A stretch of DNA of 64,000 nt from Saccharothrix sp. ALI-22-I (GTDB lineage Bacteria; Actinomycetota; Actinomycetes; Mycobacteriales; Pseudonocardiaceae), in assembly GCF_001984175.1 (NCBI RefSeq), contig NZ_MTQP01000061.1, positions 186,001-250,000 on the forward strand. Direction: 5' to 3'. This document shows, in pieces, positions 59,360 through 64,000 of the stretch (its first letter is position 1; each line of letters opens with the position of its first letter). The notes below the pieces were generated by a model. It had not been told where the DNA came from. It did no database searches and worked only from the letters and a program-made list of their open reading frames with translations. The position numbers were made by a program, and so were the translations under genes.

Positions 59360-60925
59360 CTAACCGATCCGCTGCGTTCCGGACACCACCGTCACCGTCT
59401 TCGCCAACGCGGCGGCCGAGTTCGGATCGGTCCGCTCGGCGAGGAAGTACCAGTTCATCCGCACGTGCTCGCGCCGCACGTCCAGCACGGTGTAGCCGTG
59501 CGAGTCCAGCTCCACCCACTTCAGGTGCCGGTTGAGCCCGACCAGCGCGGCCTCCAGCGCCAACGACGTGGTGCGCGGCGGCGAGCCGGTCAGCTCGTCG
59601 ATGTTGTCCGACGTGACCGACGGGACCACCAACTCGGTGGCGACGACCTTCGTCAACGGGTACAGCGCCTCGTCCACCGGCACCTCGAACGCCCACGAGC
59701 TGTGCACGTCACCGGTGAGGAACACGGTGTCGCGCACGTCGTGCTCGTCCAGCAGCCTGATCAGCGCGTCGCGGTCGTGCGGGTAGCCGTCCCACTGGTC
59801 GTTGTTGATCGTGGGTCCGACGAGCTGGCTCACCGCGCCCGCCTGCGGCAGCTGCGGGACCAGCAGCGGCGAGAAGATCACCGGGTTGCCGATCAGCTTC
59901 CACTGCGCGCCGCTGTTCAGCAGGCCGTCGCGCAGGAACGCCATCTGGTCCGGCCCGGTGAGGGTGCGGCCGGGTTGGTCCACTTGAGCCGGGTCGACTT
60001 GCCGGCTGCGGTACGTGCGCAGGTCGAGCATGGTCAGCTCGGCGAGCGTGCCGAAGCGGAGGCGGCGGTAGACGCGGTCGCCGTCCAGGCGCACGGGCAT
60101 CCACTCGTGGTAAGCGCGCATCGCGGCGGCACGGCGTTGCGCCCACGTGCCCTCGGTGGTCTCGTCGTGGCTGGGCGAGCCGTCGGCCCAGGCGTTGTCC
60201 GCCCACTCGTGGTCGTCCCAGGTGATGATCCACGGGTAGGTGGCGTGCAGGCGTTGGAGGTCCGGGTCGGTCTTGTACTGGGCGTGGCGAATCCGGTAGT
60301 CGGTCAGCGACACCGTCTCACCGGGCGGTTGGTGCGTGCGGAACTGCGTGCCGATGTAGTCCTCGTACAGGTAGTCGCCCAGGTGCACGACGGCGTCGAG
60401 GTCGGCGCGCTCGGCGAGGTGCCGGTAGGCGGCGAAGTGGCCCGCGACCCAGCTGGAGCACGAGACGACGCCGAACCGCAGCTGGTCGACGTCGGCGTGG
60501 TGGGCGGGCGCGGTGCGGGTGCGGCCGACGGGGGAGTGCCGCCCGTCGAAGGTGAAGCGGTAGAAGTACCAGCGGCCGGGCCGCAATCCGCCGACGTCGA
60601 GCTTGACGGTGTGGTCGCGGTCCGGGCCGGTGGTGACGTCACCGCGTCGGACGACCTGGCGGAACTGGGCGTCCTTGGCCACCTCGTAGGTGACCACGAC
60701 GGTCGGGCCCACCCCGGAACCCGGCGCGCTGTCCTCGGTGGGCGTGACGCGGGTCCACAGGACGACACGCTCGGGCAACGGGTCACCGGACGCGACGCCG
60801 TGCCGGAAGTGCGTGGTGGAGGCTTCCGCGTTCGAAACCTCGGCGGACAACGCGGGCGCCAGCAGCGCGACGCCGGCGAACGCGCCGAGGCGTAACGCGT
60901 CCCGCCGCGGGTGGGTGTTGGGCAT
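59360..60925 (-). CDS. Alkaline phosphatase D family phosphodiesterase, Tat-exported
   Basis: A 521-residue secreted metallophosphatase. The N-terminus HPRRDALRLGAFAGVALLAP is a twin-arginine signal. A PhoD N-terminal beta domain (HGVASGDPLPERVVLWTRVT) precedes the catalytic domain, with metal ligands in VVHLGDYLYEDY, IITWDDHEWADN and FLTGDVHSSW and the C-terminal Cys/His-type loop VVSCSSW. PhoD enzymes use Fe3+/Ca2+ and hydrolyse phosphomono- and diesters, including teichoic acid, to scavenge phosphate. A PHO box was not identified upstream. The gene is divergent from a nitronate monooxygenase gene. Confidence 0.93.
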   Translation of the reverse strand: MPNTHPRRDALRLGAFAGVALLAPALSAEVSNAEASTTHFRHGVASGDPLPERVVLWTRVTPTEDSAPGSGVGPTVVVTYEVAKDAQFRQVVRRGDVTTGPDRDHTVKLDVGGLRPGRWYFYRFTFDGRHSPVGRTRTAPAHHADVDQLRFGVVSCSSWVAGHFAAYRHLAERADLDAVVHLGDYLYEDYIGTQFRTHQPPGETVSLTDYRIRHAQYKTDPDLQRLHATYPWIITWDDHEWADNAWADGSPSHDETTEGTWAQRRAAAMRAYHEWMPVRLDGDRVYRRLRFGTLAELTMLDLRTYRSRQVDPAQVDQPGRTLTGPDQMAFLRDGLLNSGAQWKLIGNPVIFSPLLVPQLPQAGAVSQLVGPTINNDQWDGYPHDRDALIRLLDEHDVRDTVFLTGDVHSSWAFEVPVDEALYPLTKVVATELVVPSVTSDNIDELTGSPPRTTSLALEAALVGLNRHLKWVELDSHGYTVLDVRREHVRMNWYFLAERTDPNSAAALAKTVTVVSGTQRIG

Positions 60926-61038
60926 ATCGGTAGATACGGTGCGGGTCCGGCCGGCGTTGCACGGTGTCCCGCCGGGCGGGCGGATGATCGGGCGGGTCGG
61001 ACTGAGCCGTTCGGCGGTGGCGCGGGTTAGGCTCGCTC

Positions 61039-62076
61039 ATGCTCGACCGACTCGAAGTGCCCGTCATCGCCGCGCCGATGGCCGGTGGGGCGTCCACCCC
61101 CGAACTCGTGGCCGAAGTCGGCCGCGCGGGCGGCCTCGGGTTCCTGGCCGCCGGCTACCTCTCCGTCGAGGCCGTCGTCGCGCAGATCACCGCCACCACC
61201 GCTCTCACCGACCGGCCCTTCGGCGTCAACCTGTTCGTGCCCGGTCCCCGTTCCACGGCCGACCTGTCCCGTTACCGCGACCGGGTCAGGGCGCAATCGC
61301 CGACCGAGCCGGGCGAACCGCGGTGGGACGACGACTCGTACGCGGCCAAGCTGGAACTGGTCATGGCGATGCGCGTCCCGGTCGTCTCCTTCACCTTCGG
61401 CCTGCCCAGCGTGCAGGACGTGCACCGCCTGCACGCCGCCGGTTCCACTGTGGTCGTCACCGTCACCACCTCGCAGGAAGCCGCGCAGGCGGCGCAGATC
61501 GGCGCCGACGCGCTGTGCGTGCAGGGCTGCGACGCGGGCGGGCACCGCGGCACGTTCGCCGACGACGGTGTTTCACCCGGTGGCGGCGAGCTGTTCGGCG
61601 TACTGGCCGCGCTCCGTCTGGTCCGCGCCCGGGTGGACCTGCCGCTGATCGCCACCGGCGGCCTGGTGCACGGCGCGGACGTCGCCGCCGTCATCACCGC
61701 CGGCGCGGTCGCGGCGCAGCTCGGCACCGCGTTCCTGGCCACTCCCGAGGCCGGCACGTCCGCCGCACACCGGCAAGCGCTTGCCGAAGGCACCCGCCGC
61801 ACCGCGTTGACCAGGGCGTTCAGCGGACGTCCGGCGCGTGGCCTGGTGAACCGGTTCCTGGTCGAGAACCAGGAACAGGCGCCCGCCGCGTACCCGGAGG
61901 TGCACCACCTGACCAAACCGGTGCGCGCGGCCGGCGACCCGGAGCTGATGTCGTTGTGGGCCGGGCAGACCTACGCGCTGGTCCGACCGGCCCCCGCGGC
62001 GGAAGTCGTGGCACGGCTGCATGCCGAGGCGCGCCAAGCACTTTCCGTAGCGATCACGCGCATTTCACCGGTGTAG
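61039..62076 (+). CDS. Nitronate monooxygenase (2-nitropropane dioxygenase family)
   Basis: A 345-residue FMN-dependent TIM-barrel enzyme: EVPVIAAPMAGGASTPELVA at the start, FGVNLFVPGP, then QGCDAGGHRGTF with the catalytic His, LIATGGLVHGADVAAVITAG and AAQLGTAFLATPEAGTS, which bind FMN phosphate. It matches class I NMOs that oxidise propionate-3-nitronate or related nitronates. ATG 61039 has no strong ribosome binding site. It is followed 17 bp later by the DUF885 gene, possibly one transcript. Confidence 0.92.
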   Translation: MLDRLEVPVIAAPMAGGASTPELVAEVGRAGGLGFLAAGYLSVEAVVAQITATTALTDRPFGVNLFVPGPRSTADLSRYRDRVRAQSPTEPGEPRWDDDSYAAKLELVMAMRVPVVSFTFGLPSVQDVHRLHAAGSTVVVTVTTSQEAAQAAQIGADALCVQGCDAGGHRGTFADDGVSPGGGELFGVLAALRLVRARVDLPLIATGGLVHGADVAAVITAGAVAAQLGTAFLATPEAGTSAAHRQALAEGTRRTALTRAFSGRPARGLVNRFLVENQEQAPAAYPEVHHLTKPVRAAGDPELMSLWAGQTYALVRPAPAAEVVARLHAEARQALSVAITRISPV

Positions 62077-62093
62077 CACCACAGAATGGCGGC

Positions 62094-63734
62094 GTGACCA
62101 CCGCGCGCGAGCTCGCCGACGAGTTGCTGACCCTGGTGCTGGACGCCGATCCCGTGATGGCGACCCTGTTCGGCATCCCCGGCTGGGACGACCGGCTGCC
62201 CGATCCGAGCGTCGACGGGGAACGCGTGCTGCGTGCCCGTGCCGAGGACTTGGCGCGACGCGCGCGCGTCGGGGGCGACGACCCGGTGACCCGTGCGGTC
62301 GTCGTGCAGCAGGCGTGGAGCCTGGTGCACCGGCTCGACGCGAACCTGGTCGAGCACACCCACGCCGAAGGCCTCAACGCGCCGGTGGTCGTGTTGCTCG
62401 GCGCGTTACCGCTGATCCGCCCCGCCGACGACCGCGCCGGCCACGCCTACCTGACCCGGCTGTCGCTGCTGCCCGGCTACCTGGCCGCGCTCACCCAGCG
62501 ACAACGCGAGTCCGCCCGGTGTCCGCTGAGACACCTGGTGGAAGCCGCCATCGACCGCCTCGACCGCTACCTGGCCGAGGACGACGACCCGCTGTGCACG
62601 CCGCTGCACGGCACCCGTTTCACCACCGTGTGCGCCCGACTGCTGCACGAGACCGTGCGCCCGGCCGTCGTCCGCTACCGCGACTTCCTGCGCGCCGAGG
62701 TGGTCGGCCGCGGTCGCGGTGAGGACCGGCCCGGCCTGTGCTGGCTGCCCGACGGCGACCTGATCTACGCCGACCTGGTCCGCATGTACACCACCACCGG
62801 CCACACAGCCGAAGAACTGCACCGGATCGGCCTGAACCTCATCGAGGCGCTGGACCGGGAGTACGAGGAGATCGGCGGGCGGGTGTTCGGCCCGACCACG
62901 GCCGCCGGCGTGCGGGCCCGGCTGCTCGCCGACCCGGCGCTGCGCTGGACCAGCGCAGACGACATGCTCACGCTGGCCACGGAATCCATCGCCCGCGCCG
63001 AGGAAGTCGCCGGCGACTGGTTCAGCGCGGTCCCGGCGGCGCGGTGCGTGGTCGAGGCGGTACCGGAGGCGGAGGCCCCGAACGCGCCGCTGGCGTACTA
63101 CATGGACCCGGCGATGGACGGCTCCCGGCCGGGCACCTACTTCGTCAACACCCACCGGGCGGAGCTGCGCGAGCGGTTCAGCGCCGAGTCCACCGCGTTC
63201 CACGAGGGCGTGCCGGGGCACCACTTCCAGATCGCGTCGGCCCAACAGCTGACCGATCTGCCGCTGATACGCCGGTTCGCCTCCATCGAGGCCTACCTGG
63301 AGGGTTGGGCGCTCTACGCCGAACGGCTGGCCGACGAGATGGGCCTCTACAGCGACGACGTGGCACGGCTGGGCATGCTGTCGGGCGACTCGCTGCGCGC
63401 CGCGCGCCTGGTGGTGGACACCGGTCTGCACGCGATGCGGTGGACGCGGCAGCAGGCCGTGGACTACTTGCGCGCCAACGCTGTCATGCCGGACGTGGAC
63501 ATCTTCTCCGAAGTGGACCGGTACATCGAGAACCCCGCGCAGGCGCTGGCGTACATGGTGGGGCGACTGGAGATCCAGCGCCTGCGCGGTGAGTCGGAGC
63601 GGAGGCTGGGCGACCGCTTCGACATCAAGGCCTTCCACGACCTCGTGCTGTGCGGCGGACCGCTGCCGATGGCCGTGCTCGCCGACGTGGTCGACGACTG
63701 GTGCGGCTCAGTCCTCGGTGTTCGACGCCGATGA
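62094..63734 (+). CDS. DUF885 family predicted zinc metallopeptidase
   Basis: A 546-residue cytoplasmic protein of the DUF885 family. STAFHEGVPGHHFQIASAQQ contains the HExxxHH zinc motif, and FASIEAYLEGWALYAERLAD supplies the downstream Glu, as in M32-like and related gluzincin folds. YYMDPAMDGSRPGTYFVNTH is the substrate-loop hallmark. GTG 62094 gives the usual start TTARELADELLTLVLDADP. It probably acts as a peptidase on short substrates, but none is established. The last 27 bp overlap the stop region of the convergent permease gene. Confidence 0.9.
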   Translation: MTTARELADELLTLVLDADPVMATLFGIPGWDDRLPDPSVDGERVLRARAEDLARRARVGGDDPVTRAVVVQQAWSLVHRLDANLVEHTHAEGLNAPVVVLLGALPLIRPADDRAGHAYLTRLSLLPGYLAALTQRQRESARCPLRHLVEAAIDRLDRYLAEDDDPLCTPLHGTRFTTVCARLLHETVRPAVVRYRDFLRAEVVGRGRGEDRPGLCWLPDGDLIYADLVRMYTTTGHTAEELHRIGLNLIEALDREYEEIGGRVFGPTTAAGVRARLLADPALRWTSADDMLTLATESIARAEEVAGDWFSAVPAARCVVEAVPEAEAPNAPLAYYMDPAMDGSRPGTYFVNTHRAELRERFSAESTAFHEGVPGHHFQIASAQQLTDLPLIRRFASIEAYLEGWALYAERLADEMGLYSDDVARLGMLSGDSLRAARLVVDTGLHAMRWTRQQAVDYLRANAVMPDVDIFSEVDRYIENPAQALAYMVGRLEIQRLRGESERRLGDRFDIKAFHDLVLCGGPLPMAVLADVVDDWCGSVLGVRRR

Positions 63735-64000
63735 GTCGATCGTCGGTGAGTTCGGCCCCGATGAGTTGAGCACGGACCTCCGCCTGCTGTAGGCGAAGTA
63801 GACCACCAGGCCGATGGCGAACCAGACGGCGAAGCGGAACCACGTCTCCGGCGCCAGGAAGGTGATCAGCCACAGCGAGAACACCACACCGACGATCGGC
63901 ACGACCGGCATACCGGGCGTCTTGAACGTGCGCGGCAGGTCGGGCTGCTTGTACCGCAGCACGATCACCGCGACGCAGACCACCACGAACGCCAGCAGGA
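63708..64000 (-). CDS. APC-family cationic amino acid permease, C-terminal part only
   Basis: Read leftward from outside the window. The last 97 codons contain the final helices: VVVCVAVIVLRYKQPDLPRT then FKTPGMPVVPIVGVVFSLWL and FAVWFAIGLVVYFAYSRRRS. The phrase R-x-P-D-L-P-R-x-F-x-x-P-x-x-P is typical of YfnA/CAT-type transporters. The 3' end overlaps the DUF885 gene tail to tail by 27 bp. The start lies beyond position 64000. Confidence 0.9.
   Translation of the reverse strand, partial: LLAFVVVCVAVIVLRYKQPDLPRTFKTPGMPVVPIVGVVFSLWLITFLAPETWFRFAVWFAIGLVVYFAYSRRRSVLNSSGPNSPTIDSSASNTED

Noticed and set aside
1-64000. CRISPR arrays, tRNA or rRNA genes, complete insertion sequences
   Set aside because: No regularly spaced repeats, no cloverleaf-like GTTCRANNC segments in context and no transposase motifs were found.

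Overview
This window is high-GC, densely packed DNA from a filamentous actinomycete, probably of the Pseudonocardiaceae (Saccharothrix/Lentzea/Actinosynnema type). Evidence: strong GC bias in third codon positions, many GTG starts, a serine/threonine kinase with an extracytoplasmic domain, Tat-type and lipoprotein signals, LacI/CebR-like operators, a holA-rpsT-lepA neighbourhood, and an actinobacterial lipid-type polyketide synthase. I saw no rRNA, tRNA, CRISPR array or intact insertion sequence.

Layout. 0-8.8 kb: the 5' part of an EF-G paralogue, a receptor kinase ending in a cellulose-binding module, an SDR, a GNAT, a nucleobase permease, a WYL regulator divergent from a hydrolase, and several small gene remnants. 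8.8-16.6 kb: a glycosyltransferase behind a decayed secondary-lipid/PUFA-type polyketide synthase, with five single-base frameshifts, one large internal deletion and one ketosynthase-to-hydrolase fusion. 17.0-29.8 kb: a rhamnogalacturonan utilisation locus. It holds a 2-hydroxyacid dehydrogenase, a three-gene ABC importer, a DUF2264 protein, a PL11 lyase, a PL26-type exolyase and a LacI regulator, tied together by repeated TGTAAACGTTTACA-like operators.

29.8-41.8 kb: ten genes on the minus strand with overlaps or gaps of at most 13 nt. They begin with a threonine synthase preceded by a clear SAM-I riboswitch whose closing helix overlaps the ribosome binding site. The later genes encode an amino acid dehydrogenase, a 2-hydroxyacid dehydrogenase, a sulfotransferase, a signal-less LivK-like binding protein, a ThDP enzyme, a FAD-linked oxidase, an APC permease, an aminotransferase and an SDR. 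Together they suggest SAM-responsive production or remodelling of a 2-amino/2-keto/2-hydroxy acid that may be sulfated. This is the best candidate here for an undescribed system.

41.8-64 kb: holA and rpsT; a secreted GH3 beta-glucosidase with a CebR-type operator; a TSUP transporter; an SPFH protein coupled to a small basic protein; an AlkZ-like protein; the ATP-grasp/alpha-E/transglutaminase triad; a PemK-like protein; lepA; a frameshifted Uma2 gene; an HD hydrolase; a chitinase remnant; a PhoD-type phosphatase; a nitronate monooxygenase; a DUF885 peptidase-like protein; and the 3' end of an APC permease. Deletion scars (aldo/keto reductase, MBL hydrolase, solute-binding protein, response regulator, SDR, AraC, PKS, chitinase) show that accessory DNA has eroded by deletion.
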